Below, one piece after another: positions 12,501-20,652 of a stretch of DNA of 64,000 bases (positions are counted from its first letter, which is position 1; every line of letters starts with the position of its first letter). Both the position numbers and the translations under genes were made by a program. Location of the stretch: the NCBI GenBank assembly GCA_963989385.1, contig OZ022502.1:13441001-13505000 (forward strand). The letters are read 5' to 3'. The notes beneath the pieces were generated by a model. It had not been told where the DNA came from. It saw only the letters and a list, made by a program, of their open reading frames with translations, and did not search any database. The DNA is from Ctena decussata. Taxonomy: Eukaryota > Mollusca > Bivalvia > Lucinida > Lucinidae.

Positions 12501-15500
12501 CCCTCTCATCATCCTGATATGACGGAAATACTGTTGTAAAGGATGTAAAACTGCCAAGTCATTCATCCGTCCTCGAAGCCCAACCTTATCTGGAGCTGTG
12601 CAATATATAGAGGATCTTACATGAGTGCTCATAAGTCATAATGTATTATTGAATTTATTAAACGATTTGGGGAAAAAGATAAGATGCGAGGCTTGCCGAG
12701 CATCTTATCGGTTTTCCCTAACGAGTTTAATAAATTCAATAATACAGGAGCACGAATGCAAGATTCTATTTATGATATGACACTAAAATCGCATTTTATT
12801 AGCAAATTTTGCATTAAAACGTCATGATTTCCCCATTAGAAAAAGCGACGTTTTTATGGATGCCAACGCATAACACTATGACGTAAAGTGCATATCTAAT
12901 CCACTAGTGAATTATCCTTTTTAATGCATGGCTTTATTACACTCTCAGATGCGACGTCATATGATAAAAGACAATACAAAATAATCTGTCTTTATTTCAA
13001 CCCTTTTAAGACTTGAAACACATTTTGGGGACATATGCACACAGTGAAGACCCAGTTCAGATGCCACAGAACCCAGCATCTGATCAGAATCAAAATTATT
13101 TGCTTCCATAATTTTCTATGCAAAATATAATAAAATTAAAAACATCAGGGGTCAGGCCTAGATCTTTCAGACAGGGAGAAATTTTGCAACATTTTCTGGA
13201 CTTTGGGGAGAAGTTTTGGTCCAAATTTTGGGTTTCCCTAAACATGTTCTGTACATTTTCACTTCTCCCTCAGCTCAAAATAGGGAGAAGTCAGCCAGCT
13301 TAGGGAGACTATTTCTCCCGAATCGTCCTCTAGGCTGAGCCCTGAACATTCACCATAAACCCCTAAAACTAGAAATTGACTCATCCCAATAATAAGGGAC
13401 AAGTCCATCGGTCAAAAAAAGGTTAACTAATAGAGATCAGAGAAGGAAATATTTTGCCAACAGATACAAATTTTTAGTTGCCTCATTGACAAAATAACTG
13501 CTTTCTATATCTACATGTACAGCTCATCATATGTCTCAATTTTTATCTTCAAAATGTTAATAATGCTGCAGTTTTAGACATGTCATTATGCCTCACTGAC
13601 AAACTCACTGTCACACACATTACAAAAGTCACAAAACATCAAAAACTACAGGACTAAGCCTAGAGCTCTCAGGCAGGGAAAAGTTTTATGACATTTTCAG
13701 GATTTCTAGGAGAAGTTTTGGTCCTAATTTTGGATTTCCCTATATCATGTATATGTTCTATACATTTAAACTTCTCCCTAAGCTCGAAAAAGGGAGAGTC
13801 AGCCAATTTAGGGAGATTTTTTCTCCAAATCGCCCTGTAGGCTGAGTCTTGAACTAGTTTTTGTGTACTTGTAAAACTCACTTTTCCTCTCTCACATTTA
13901 ATTTTGTGTTATCTGAGTTTAAATAGGAAGTCTGTTTCCTTTGGTATTAATATCTATACAATACAAACCAGGAAAAACAGAGTAATGACTTGTAAGGAGG
14001 AAGTGATATTAAATGAAAAAAAATATTTCAAAATATTTCAAGATTTGTATTACCTAAAGTCCATTTTCATAATTATCTGGTAGATATGTTTAGCAGGGTG
14101 CCTGTCTTAGTGGACTGAGTATTTTCTGGAGCACTTGCCCTGCAGGACAAGTATGTCTGAACAAAAAAAAAAAAATGAGCCCTGTACACTCTGTATTTTG
14201 GCTTTTAAATAGCAGTTAGAAATAAGCAATTGCCTGCTTGCCCGACAAGGGTTAAAATCATGTCGGACAAGCTCAATTTCACACGGTTGGGTGCCCTCTA
14301 GGCAACCTGAAAGTTTGGTTTGCATTTTGTCTGTCCCCGTATTGCCGATTCGTACCTTCTCAAGAGCATATCTGAACAACGATTCCGATACGCTCTCTGA
14401 TTGGTCGTTTATTTTTAAGTATTCAATGATACGACTGATTAAAGGTGGACTTTGTTAGCCTGCACAAAATGGTGTCGGAAATAAGGGCAATATCCTGTTA
14501 TTTGGCCAGGATGGAATAAACCGCATGTAAAGGGAGGTAACAAAATATGCAAATTAGGTCTAAAATATGCAAATTCATTTCATTCTGTAAGTAAAATTCT
14601 ATATCTATAAGCCAAACAATGCACCAGTCATTAGCGGGGCTTAAGTACCGTCAGGGCTGGAAAATTCCACTTGTCCGCTTGCCATGACGAGTGGCTCATG
14701 CTAAAGGACGAGTAAAATGTTTGACTGTTCCCAGTGCAAATTACTGAAATCAGCATTTCTGTGGCTTTGTTGGACAAGTAACGATTTCAAGAATTTTCCA
14801 GTCCTGAGTCTGTGTTTTCACCTAAGAGGTGTCCTGGCAGTGCCCTGGATACGCCAGGCTATTGATTCCGGCTAAAACAGCAGGGCAAATAGTGGAGCAT
14901 TTTTAACGAAATTTACCGTGACACATTGTCAGAATATGGATTTTTATATTTATATGATCCCCTAGGGCAGAGACCTTTACAAGGGATTCAACATAAAAAA
15001 TGTCCACACAGTGCAGGGCATATACCAGGGCTTGCAGAGTGAAATGTCAATATCCCAGCTATTCCATGGCCCCAGGGGGGTCGTGGTTACAAATGACTGG
15101 TGCATAAGAGCCTGAATATGGGAAAACCCTACATTTTATAGTATGTTTTGGTAAAAACATATGTGTTCCGGTGGTTCAGTGCCTTCTGGTATTTCTATGG
15201 ACCACAAATTTAATCCAAAAAATTTGGATTAACTTGGAAACAGGAAATGCTTTTCCAATACGATCAGTGGGAGGGTACCATGAGAACAGACATGAATAAC
15301 ATGACTGCGAGTGATTTAACCACAGCTCACCCCACTAATCTTCTTGCTAAATGACACAAAACTGTGAGGTAACCAACTAAGGTGTCATTGTGAAACGTTA
15401 GGACTAGAACAGTTAAAAATCTGAACTTCCCACTTCTTATTTTGCTTGATCAGGCAGGTGTCAACCAGACGATATTTTGTATTCAATCAAATTGCAGCAT

Positions 15501-15582
15501 GAAAACGAAGCCATTGCAAATCATTTGATAATCATATATTTGTTTATGATATATTCTTTCAAAAAACACCGTTCATACCCAT
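433..15582 (-). CDS. SH3KBP1: CIN85/CD2AP-family SH3 adaptor (5' half; spliced, runs off the left edge)
   Basis: Adaptor of the CIN85 (SH3KBP1)/CD2AP family. Known members use three SH3 domains to bind proline-arginine motifs in Cbl and other partners, linking receptor endocytosis to actin in the cytoplasm. Visible coding exons, in transcription order: 11743-11586 (SH3-A), 8758-8623 (linker), 6747-6641 and 4954-4849 (SH3-B halves), 575-433 (second linker). A start exon is proposed at 15582-15579. All junctions are AG/GT and phases agree throughout (0, 1, 0, 1, 0), giving about 216 residues. SH3-A has [20 protein letters not shown] and SH3-B has [18 protein letters not shown]; both keep the WW pair and the PxNFV end. 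The last exon has [17 protein letters not shown], like the GVGFGDIF linker of vertebrate CIN85. SH3-C, the proline-rich part and the coiled coil must lie left of base 1. CIN85 and CD2AP cannot be separated here; an invertebrate would probably have one pro-orthologue. Family is secure; the start exon is inferred. Confidence 0.85.
855..1034. repeat. Palindromic CAGATAAG element (MITE-like), copy 1
   Basis: The ends are CTCCAGATAAGA and TCTTATCTGGA. The centre is a hairpin, TTAGAACCGTCTCGACGAGACGGTTCTAA, with matching flanks (TTGTGACCC/GGGTCACAA). Other copies lie at 11761, 29863 and 35981, with a degenerate one at 11983. A more decayed relative appears to occupy about 630-830. Confidence 0.8.
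1460..1664. repeat. TTAACCCTTAA terminal-inverted-repeat element
   Basis: Inverted ends are TTAACCCTTAAAGCGCCAAA and the complement of TTTGGCACATTAAGGGTTAA. Inside is GCAAACAGTGTAGATCCAGA followed by a partial palindrome around CATAATGAGCC. The same internal motif occurs in elements at 5937, 37340 and 50236, so these form one MITE family. Confidence 0.75.
1750..4080 (-). mobile_element. 5'-truncated, decayed non-LTR retrotransposon (LINE)
   Basis: Minus-strand reverse-transcriptase pieces lie in order: 4043-3537 ([44 protein letters not shown]), about 3525-3328 ([11 protein letters not shown], the catalytic box), 3427-2822 (thumb-like region, [22 protein letters not shown]). About 2600-2346 is a C-terminal Cys/His segment (LCTRC..HFALVC) with CPFYRDIR. 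Frames are broken between pieces and a homopolymer near 3590 encodes a Phe run. The 3' end is probably the ATTGAA tandem tail at about 1752-1770. There is no endonuclease part, as expected from 5' truncation. Clade not assigned. A small palindrome with TGACGTC cores lies at 2218-2310 inside the 3' region. The element sits in an intron of the CIN85-like gene, in the same orientation. Confidence 0.8.
4145..4271. repeat. Short palindromic element
   Basis: The inverted ends AGGTTATTGAATTTATATTA and the complement at 4252-4271 frame about 55 bases with a second palindromic core (GACGCACAAGCTTGCGAGTGCGTC). MITE-like. The stretch between here and the exon at 4849 holds no feature I can name. Confidence 0.65.
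4849..4954 (-). CDS. SH3KBP1: Exon: second half of SH3-B
   Basis: The acceptor ..TGATCACAG precedes 4954 and the donor AAAG|GTTTGT follows 4849. The 35 codons begin [20 protein letters not shown] and end in an acidic stretch, [12 protein letters not shown]. This completes SH3-B across an intron of about 1.7 kb. It leaves one base over, which the next exon completes in frame. Confidence 0.9.
4975..5175. repeat. Dispersed repeat (TTGTTCAAAACTAATGA family), copy 1
   Basis: The sequence starts CAGTTGTTCAAAACTAATGA and continues to GTGAGTACTGTAAGACTTA. It recurs at 32045-32140 plus 33055-33150 (split by another element), 33295-33515, 36690-36900 and 45067-45120. Function unknown. Confidence 0.6.
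5205..5320. repeat. Hairpin with AGATCCATC..GATGGATCT core
   Basis: TTTCCAAAACAATCCAAAAA and TCTAGATCCATC are mirrored by GATGGATCTAG and GGATTGCTTTAGAAAG. Better-preserved copies lie at 51545-51632 and 53033-53108. Probably a short non-autonomous DNA element. Confidence 0.6.
5330..5735. repeat. AGGGAGAAGT dispersed repeat with A/T-run hairpin
   Basis: The copy contains AGGGATCAAGCTAGACTCAA at the left and, at the right, GCCCCTAGCTTGATCCCTGG as its inverted counterpart. Related copies lie at 13140-13345 and 13650-13860. Within it, 5589-5632 is a run of about 18 A directly followed by about 27 T. No ORF with recognisable content; the long frame at 5653-5883 is repeat sequence. Confidence 0.55.
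5937..6302. mobile_element. TTAAC-ended MITE interrupted by a GC-rich insertion
   Basis: The outer ends TTAACTCTTTAAGCACCA and TGGTGCTTAAAGTGTTAA are inverted repeats. The interior at 6198-6260 has the perfect palindrome GATCCACATGAGGCGGCTCA and its complement. An insertion at about 5995-6165 is bounded by TAGCTCGCCTGA and TTCAGGCGAGCTA and contains GCCGAC triplet-type repeats. It is itself probably a mobile element with subterminal inverted repeats. Confidence 0.65.
6641..6747 (-). CDS. SH3KBP1: Exon: first half of SH3-B
   Basis: The acceptor ..TGTATTTCAG precedes 6747 and the donor AAACAG|GTACTG follows 6641. The leftover G of the linker exon plus AC gives Asp; then 35 codons run from [20 protein letters not shown] to [29 protein letters not shown] corresponds to the RT-loop half of SH3-B in CIN85/CD2AP (compare RRCQVAFSY..NDDELELKVGD). 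Confidence 0.9.
7270..7500. repeat. GGTGAATGGGTACAC family element, copy 1
   Basis: The internal sequence GGGGAAGCAACTCTACCATC ... GCAAAGGGAAACAACCAGGA recurs at 8370-8605, 34655-34882, 41238-41375, 52505-52645 and 63438-63675. Intact copies end in TTAAGGTGAATGGGTACAC and its complement. A central palindrome, GAATTTGCTCCTAGGGGAGCAAATT, is present. Its long open frame is not a gene. Confidence 0.7.
7555..8350. mobile_element. Palindromic element split by a 0.47-kb TTAA-type insertion
   Basis: The left part, ATTATTGAATTTATTAAA, ends at 7597. The rest resumes at about 8067 with AAACAATTTGGGGAAAAAGA and the hairpin GATAAGATGC..GCATCTTATC, then a tail rich in GACGT motifs to about 8350. The uninterrupted relative at 12600-12975 shows what is missing. 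The insert 7598-8066 has matching ends around CTATCAGC and is flanked by TTAAA, suggesting a small TTAA-targeting DNA element. Confidence 0.7.
8370..8605. repeat. GGTGAATGGGTACAC family element, copy 2
   Basis: It closely matches the copy at 7270 (GGGGAAGCAATTCTACCATC, CTACGGGAGCAAATTC, AGGGACGCAACCAGGAAGTC). It directly abuts the linker exon of the CIN85-like gene, about 20 bases from its donor site, so it may contribute intronic splice-flanking sequence. Confidence 0.7.
8623..8758 (-). CDS. SH3KBP1: Exon: SH3-A/SH3-B linker
   Basis: The acceptor ..ATTACACAG precedes 8758 and the donor AAAAAAG|GTTGGT follows 8623. The exon has 45 codons plus one base, rich in Lys, Glu and Gln, including [16 protein letters not shown], which resembles the short helix in the CD2AP linker. 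It is linked to its neighbours by phase continuity (0 in, 1 out) and position, not by a strong motif of its own. Confidence 0.75.
8840..9155. repeat. Fold-back element with CTTCCTGCAGAGACTGTC repeats
   Basis: The left arm starts GCCAATTTTCGCTTCCTGCA and the right arm ends TGCAGGAAGCAAAAATTGGC, centred near 9000. Each arm holds several copies of a GCTTCCTGCAGACACTGTC-like unit, so it is an inverted pair of short tandem arrays. The minus-strand open frames here are shadows of the repeat. Confidence 0.7.
9843..9975. repeat. Minisatellite, about 48-bp unit
   Basis: The units read GACCATATGGGAGTAGATGT TTTGGGAGTAGACAGGCACA and repeat about 2.7 times. The repeat produces a spurious Ser/Pro-rich minus-strand frame. 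From 9155 to 9840 I see nothing beyond A+T-rich intron sequence. Confidence 0.7.
10145..10985. repeat. CTGGCC-rich dispersed repeat
   Basis: The left end (CAGGGGTTTTCCTAGG, CACTGGCC-type words at 10165-10235) and the right end (CAACTGGCCTGACGGACCTG to CCTGCATTTC, 10880-10985) share repeated TGGCC motifs and look like related ends of one element. No protein is recognised inside. Boundaries are uncertain. Confidence 0.4.
11080..11345 (-). mobile_element. tRNA-derived SINE (copy 1)
   Basis: Read on the minus strand, the head is tRNA-like: AGCGCAATTGGTAGGGCACT (box A region), TGACTCATAAGTCAGAGGTC and a degraded box B. The body matches the plus-strand copy at 52217-52497 (CAGTTGTCAG, ACTTAGTACTGGTTAACC, TTAGGTTATCTGACCGTCCC). 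It lies in the first intron of the CIN85-like gene. Confidence 0.8.
11586..11743 (-). CDS. SH3KBP1: Exon: SH3-A of CIN85/CD2AP-like adaptor
   Basis: The acceptor ..ATATTACAG lies at 11744 and the donor AAG|GTAGGT at 11585. Two leading bases (TT) complete a split codon, then 52 codons encode [20 protein letters not shown] through GMFPDNFVK, a nearly whole SH3 domain. With an upstream ATGG the protein would begin MVEVEVEF, which aligns without gaps to the MVEAIVEF start known from vertebrate CIN85. The exon ends in phase 0. Confidence 0.9.
11761..12170. repeat. Palindromic CAGATAAG element, copy 2 plus a degenerate tandem copy
   Basis: 11761-11957 runs from TGCTCCAGATAAGAAGGGGT to CCCTCTTATCTGGAGCTCTG, with the centre GAACCGTCTCGTTGAGACGGTTC. 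11983-12170 is a decayed second copy (CTTCAGATAAGATGGGCT .. AACCATCTTACTAAGAC). The pair lies within 20 bases of the SH3-A exon acceptor. Confidence 0.75.
12165..12475 (+). mobile_element. Second SINE-like family, copy 1
   Basis: It starts with a box-B-like GGTCACGGGTTTGAGTCCCA, followed by a body with GGCGATGGTGCTTGGCAACT, a pyrimidine-rich stretch and an AAACAAACAAACAACC tail. A second copy lies at 33985-34195 (AATGGTGCTTGGTAACTTTC .. ACCCAAAACAGCCAACCAAC). The family is not named. Confidence 0.6.
12600..12975. repeat. Intact relative of the palindromic element at 7555
   Basis: 12643-12743 is a hairpin, ATTATTGAATTTATTAAACG to GTTTAATAAATTCAATAAT, with the core GATAAGATGCGAGGCTTGCC. It is followed by a tail with ACGTCATGATTTC and ATGACGT motifs, matching 8160-8345. 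It provides the empty site for the insertion at 7598-8066. Confidence 0.75.
13130..13865. repeat. Two AGGGAGAAGT dispersed repeats
   Basis: 13140-13345 and 13650-13860 align with each other (CAGGCCTAGATCTTTCAGAC / CTAAGCCTAGAGCTCTCAGG; TAGGGAGACTATTTCTCC / TAGGGAGATTTTTTCTCC) and with 5330-5735. The sequence between them is A+T-rich without a visible feature. Confidence 0.6.
14090..14830. repeat. Paired GGACAAGT repeats
   Basis: 14090-14300 and 14640-14830 carry inverted words such as GGCTGGAAAATTCCACTTGT and AGAATTTTCCAGTCCTGAG around GGACAAG motifs, giving an imperfect stem of about 180 bases at 14650-14828. 14380-14640 is ordinary non-coding sequence. From 14830 to 15570 nothing is recognised. 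Confidence 0.45.
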
Positions 15583-15725
15583 GTCTGAGGAGTGAGTCGC
15601 TCAAGATCGCATCGAAAAACACGACTTTTCGCAAAGTTGACATACACCTTCACACAATATGGCGCCTTGTCACGTGACTAGGAAGCCAGAATCCGGTGGT
15701 TGCATTCCAACACATTTATTGAGGC
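15579..15725 (-). promoter_or_regulatory. SH3KBP1: Candidate first exon and promoter of the CIN85-like gene
   Basis: Reading minus, 15582-15579 is ATGG followed by a donor GTATGA. This is exactly the one-base-after-ATG phase that SH3-A needs and would give MVEVEVEF. Just upstream are a GGCGCCATATTG motif near 15660 and a CACGTGAC E-box-like site near 15670, the kind of elements found at TATA-less promoters. The exon is too short to prove by eye, and another ATGG|GT further right is possible. Confidence 0.35.
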
Positions 15726-15858
15726 TCGATACGGGGAAATTTAATTGCTGTAGCATAAGTTTACAGTTTTGTAAATAATACGCCAACAATTAAAAAATCA
15801 CATAAGGATTTTCTAATTTCTGCTGCTAAGTGTGCGGAGGATTCAGTTAGGTCTACTC

Positions 15859-15897
15859 TTGGGGGGGGGGGGGGGGGAGTGGGGGGGGGGGGGGGGA
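15859..15897. repeat. Long G homopolymer tract
   Basis: Two runs of about 17 G are separated by AGT. On the plus strand it could fold as a G-quadruplex. Run length is the kind of feature assemblies get wrong. The Pro-rich minus frame across it is an artefact. Confidence 0.8.
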
Positions 15898-16249
15898 AAT
15901 AAATATACACCAACTCCATATTCTCGCGGCAATCATATTCTCGCGGTAGTGCTATAAATTGGGCCGATATGAAAGCCCTCGGGCACACATGTCTCCTTAT
16001 TTTTATATTGTCTTTCAGGATTCAGGAATACAAAGAAAATGATTGTCCGAAATTGTCCGATTATGTTATTTCTTGTTTTGTTTGATCTAAGTATGATGAC
16101 CTTCCGAGTTCGTCTGAAGAAGGCTAGAAAGCCAACCCAGCCAAGACTAAAGTTTGATTTTGAGACGCTAGTTGTGGCAGATGTGACCCAGATGTGGCAT
16201 GCACTTTTCAAGCAACAATAGGTGGAAAATTTGCACCACTCATTGGTCT

Positions 16250-17314
16250 GAGGGATGATGACATGGGCATAGATCCCATGATTACCTCACCTCTCATCTC
16301 ACCGTTATCTCACCGTCGTAGAGGTCCTTCCAAGCTACCAACAGCTTCTATTGACCCATTTCGATATGGCTGTCTCCATCCAGTTTGTTGACCCGGAATG
16401 TAGCATGATGGGTTAAATTTCAGGTCGTGTCCGTGCCAATATTTATTTAACTTCGTTTTGAAGATGTTCAGGGAAGACGCTGTCACAACAGACTCAGGGA
16501 GACTGTTCCATACATCTACTACTCGATTTGAAAAGACATTTGCGCGAACATTCAGACGTGACCTTCTTTTAAATAACTTATAACTGTCCGCGAGTTCCTG
16601 CATACTGGGCAAAGGTGAAAAATTTCTCAATATTGACTGTATCTATCCTGTTAATGATCTTAAATACTTCAACAACGTCAGCTCTAAACCTTCTATATTC
16701 CAAAGACGGTAATCCTAGCTCCTTTAATCTTTCATGGTATGTCAACCCAGATAATGCTTTGACGAGTCTTGTAGCTCTCCTCTGAACATTTTCCAAAGCT
16801 ACTGAGTCTTTTTTATACAGTGGAGTCCAAACCGGTGTAGCATACTCTAGATGCGGTCTCACAAGTGTTTTGAACAGATTTAAAAACATGTCCTTATCCA
16901 TATAGGTGAAGGTTCTGAATATCAAACCTAAGATTTTGTTTGCTGTCGCCACTTTATTGGATATGTGCTCTCGGAAAAGAAGATAACTGTCAACTGTCAC
17001 ACCTAGATCTTTTTCGTGTTTCACCTTTTTAATAACTATTTTCTCAGTATCAGGGATCATGATGTAGTCCGCAATATTTTCTTCCTTCCCAAAATGGAGA
17101 TGTCTGCATGCATTTAGGGATGTTGTAAAACATTTTCCATTCAGCTGCCCAAGATTCTGACCTACAGATATCTCCTTGAAGTACTACTTTATCCAACTCT
17201 TGATTCACTTTTGAAAAAAGTTTTAGCATCATCTGCATACAGTTTTATGAAACATTTTATTACATCCGGCAGGTCATTTATAAAAATAATAAACAAGATT
17301 GGTCCCACCTACAA
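16250..17314 (-). mobile_element. CR1-like LINE, 3' half, dead
   Basis: Minus-strand reading from 17314: GPILFIIFINDLPDVIKCFI and YADDAKTF (RT catalytic box near 17230), a frameshift, then 17060-16578 with KHEKDLGVTVDS, LVRPHLEYATPVW and NVQRRATRLVKAL..LPSLEYRRFRADVVEV, typical of the CR1/Jockey C-terminus. Another frameshift is followed by 16630-16310 with RRSRLNVRANVFSNRVVDVWNSLPESVV (given here as two motifs, RLNVRANVFSNRVV and VWNSLPESVV). The 5' part is missing, and the break at about 17314 directly meets an RTE element of opposite orientation. A short CTCACCGTTATCTCACCG repeat lies at the 3' side (about 16290). Confidence 0.85.
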
Positions 17315-20300
17315 TACAGTAGTGACTGATGCAGCCAGTGAGATACTTGGGAAGGAACGTCGCAGGAAAAAGCCCTAGGTCACTAGAGATGTTCTCGACC
17401 TCTGTGATGAGAGGAGAAATTTGAAGAAGAAGAGTTATGAAGCAGGAGGAGCAGAAGAATACAGGGAAGCAAACAAGAGGATTCAGAAGGCAGTGAAGAA
17501 AGCGAAGGAGGACTGGATAAATAGCAAGTCAGTGCGAGGAGATCGAAACTTGCCTGAACAAAAACAACAGCAAGAAAGCATACCAGCTGGTGAAGGATCT
17601 AACTTCAGAGAAACAGGGTAGTTTGGATTACCTCCCCTCACACGCCAGCGTGTATGATGATGTAGGTTATGCAGTGCACAACTAAGAAACAGGGTAGCTC
17701 CACAACTATCCAGGACAAGTCTGGGAAATGCCTTACAGAGGAACAAGAGATTGTCAGCAGATGGATATAATATTGCTCAGAACTATACAACCATGAGACT
17801 TACGGTGACAATGCGGTTCTGGGATGTAATCAGCCCCAAGAAGAAGATCAACAACCGATCCTTCGTGAGGAAGTTGAGATTGCAGTAGCAGCACTGAAGA
17901 AGGGGAAATCTGCCGGAGTTGATAATATACCAGCAGACCTTGTTCAAGCTGGCGGGGAGACCATGATTGGTGTTTTAACAGATATCTGCAACAGAACCTG
18001 GAGAACTGGAGAATTGCCTACACCATGGACTCAGTCGCTGATTATTACGCTCCTTAAAAAGGGCAACCTACAGCTCTGCCAGAACTACAGAACCATCAGC
18101 CTCATCAGTCATTCAAGCAAAGTTATGCTGAAAGTCATCTTGAACAGACTTAAACCACAAACCGAAGAGATAATCGCTGAGGAACAGGCTGGGTTCCGAG
18201 CAGGAAGGAGCACCACAGAACAGATCTTCAACCTTAGAATCCTGTGTGAAAAGTATCTCCAACATCAGCAGAATCTGTACCATGTCTTCATTGATTTCAA
18301 AAAAGCCTTTGACAGGGTATGGCATGCAGCCTTATGGGCCACCATGTGGAAGTACAATATCAGTGCAAACCTAGTTCGCACCATTGAGCAGCTATACGAC
18401 AAGGCTACAAGTGCAGTCCTGATAAATGGCAGCACAGGAGAATAGTTCAGAACAACAGTTGGAGTAAGACAAGGATGTTTTCTGTCACCCACTATCTTCA
18501 ACATTTTTCTCGAACGGATCATGTCTGATGCTCTGGAAGAACATGACGGAAAGGTTAGCATAGGTGACAGAAACATTACCCTGTCCGATAACTTACCGTA
18601 TATTCATACATGAACAGCTTCACAACAGCTAAGTTATGGCAATGTGTAAAAATGTCTTCTTTTATCTGTATGTATCTTATTATTATTACTATTATTATTA
18701 CTCTTGTGTGCTGGACCGTCTGCGTTAGGATCAGGGGGCTTAGGGGCTGGAAATATGATAGTTTCGACTGGTCTGCCGTCATCTTCAGTCTATTGTAATA
18801 TTTTGGACAATAGAATATGTTTAAACTAAACTATGAGGCCATTATGGAATATGAATTTATATATGGTTGTCCTCATGAACATATGCATTTTTTCCACGAA
18901 ACAATCGTATATTTCTCTTTCCTTTTCAGATGCTGCCCTCACTATATACCTACCCTTCCGTCGGCTTTCTAGAGCACAGGCAGTTCAGCACAGGGGAATT
19001 TCAAGAGCGGTGCAGCCTGGAGCGGAGTCTCATGTACTGCGGGGCGGAGCGAGCTGGATCAGCCTATGCATCTGCGCTGACTGATCAGATTGTTTCCTAT
19101 TAATAAATTCTGCGGATGTTTGGGAAAGTAAAGAATCTGATCGGTCTGCGCTGATGCATTTGCTAGATTGGAAGCGCTCTGTTTGCGCGTTCCTGGGATC
19201 CCTCTTCGAGCGGCATCGCCAATCTCTCTTTGTTTTCTCTTCTTTTTTTTCTTCCTTTTTCCTCGTTTCCTGTTAGTCATATTCACTTAGTTATACTATT
19301 TATTTACTTTATCACCTTTATATCATTTTATATCTTGATATATTTAAATGCCTATGCATTTCATATGTGCATGCATGTGCATACATGTGCATGTACCTAT
19401 ATGCATGTGTTGGCATATGTATAATGCGTATGTATAATTATATTTACATGTTTGATCTTCATCCATATATTCAGTTACTCTCTTTCTGTATAGTTGCCAT
19501 GTTAACGTACTGTAAATATGTTGTAGGGGAAGGGCTGTAACTAATGTTGTGAGAACTTGTAGCCCAACCCCATTGCTTGTTTCAAAGGCAATAAAATATG
19601 ATTTAAAAAAAAAGAAACATTACCAATCTGCGGTTTGCCGATGACATAGACGCTCTAGCTAAGGAAGAGCAGGAACTAGAAGCTCTAGTTGAAAGTCTCG
19701 ATCAAACCTGCACAAGGTATAAGAGAGAGATCAGTGCTGAGAAAACCAAACTGATGACGAACAGCTCAGATGGCATCCAGAGGAAGATCAAGGTAAAAGG
19801 GCAGAAGCTGGGTACCGTAACAAGCTTCAAATACCTTGGAGCAGTTGTCTCAGATGATGGATCAAAACAGGAGGTTCTCTCAAGGATTGCACAAGCTACT
19901 TCAGCTCTTACCAAACCAATTTGGAGAGATAACAACATATCTCTTGGACCAGAGGTGAAACTTATGCGCTCCCTGGTCATTTCCATATTTCTGTATGCCT
20001 GTGAATCGTGGACCTTGACAGCAGAGTTAGAGAAAAGAACGCAGGCCTTTGAGATGAGATGCTACCGAATGTTACTGAACATTTCATACAAGGACCATAT
20101 AACCAATGAGGAGGTTCGCAGGAAGATCTGAGCAGCCATTGGAGAATATGATGAACTCCTGATGCTGGTCAAGAAACGGAAACTAAGGTGGTTTGGCCAC
20201 GTCACAAGGTCTTCTGGTTTAGCAAAGGCGATTCTGGTACGAGAAAGAAGAAGAGGCAGACTGAAGAAGAGATGGGAAGACAATATTAAAGAGTGGACAG

Positions 20301-20435
20301 GGATGGATTTTGCCAGCTCAACTAGGGCAGCTGAAGACAGGGCAAGGTGGAAAGGGATTGTTTCGAAGTCATCTGTGGTGCCCCAACGACATAGTAAGGT
20401 TATGGAATAGAATAGAATAAGTATGGTTGTATTTA
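17315..20435 (+). mobile_element. RTE-type non-LTR retrotransposon, 5'-truncated, split by a nested insertion
   Basis: The sequence runs from the endonuclease-RT linker (VTDAASEILGKERRRKKP, 17323 on) through the RT: KKGKSAGVDNIPADLVQAGG near 17900, then 17963-18445 with QNYRTISLISHSSKVMLKV, EEQAGFRAGRSTTEQIFNL, FIDFKKAFDRVWHAALW. GVRQGCFLSPTIFNIFLERI follows. After the insert come LRFADDIDALA (catalytic box, 19629 on), SFKYLGAVVSDDGS (19828 on) and the C-terminal KKRKLRWFGHVTRSSGLAK (20172 on). Stops replace expected residues at about 17377, 18444 and 20129, so it is inactive. The 3' tail is ATAGAATAGAATAAG. Interrupted at 18581-19612 by another retroposon. Confidence 0.88.
18581..19612 (+). 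mobile_element. Nested poly(A) retroposon inside the RTE copy
   Basis: About 1.03 kb flanked by the direct repeat AGAAACATTACC (18569-18580 and 19613-19624), with AATAAAATATG and an A-run at its right end. It is a target-primed insertion that split the RTE just before its FADD box. The content is not recognised. It contains (TTA)n near 18680, a GC-rich stretch at 18950-19080 with overlapping frames, a pyrimidine tract at 19220-19270 and TGCATG-rich sequence at 19360-19420. The frame at 18833-19084 (..YLPFRRLSRAQAVQHRGI..) could be remnant coding sequence. It may be the 3' end of a LINE or a retrocopied transcript. Confidence 0.75.
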
Positions 20436-20652
20436 ACATTTTAAATGAGGAAATATTTCTGCTTGCATTTAATTTGCTTATGCTGAGGCAAATATCCATA
20501 TACCGTGAGAATATGGAGTCGGTATTTCTGTCTAACCACTTTGGGGTAGTACTGTGCGCACATAAAATATGACACTCACCAGAAGGTAGCAAGCACAAAA
20601 AATGCATTGAGGGTTAGATGAAATACTAGAGGGCTCAACTACATATGGTCTG

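Noticed and set aside
15761..15988. Proline-rich protein on the minus strand
   Set aside because: The proline run is the translation of the G homopolymer; the flanks are not protein-like.
16039..16221. Short plus frame with a signal-like start
   Set aside because: It is 60 residues with no relatives recognised and no matching splice sites; likely chance.
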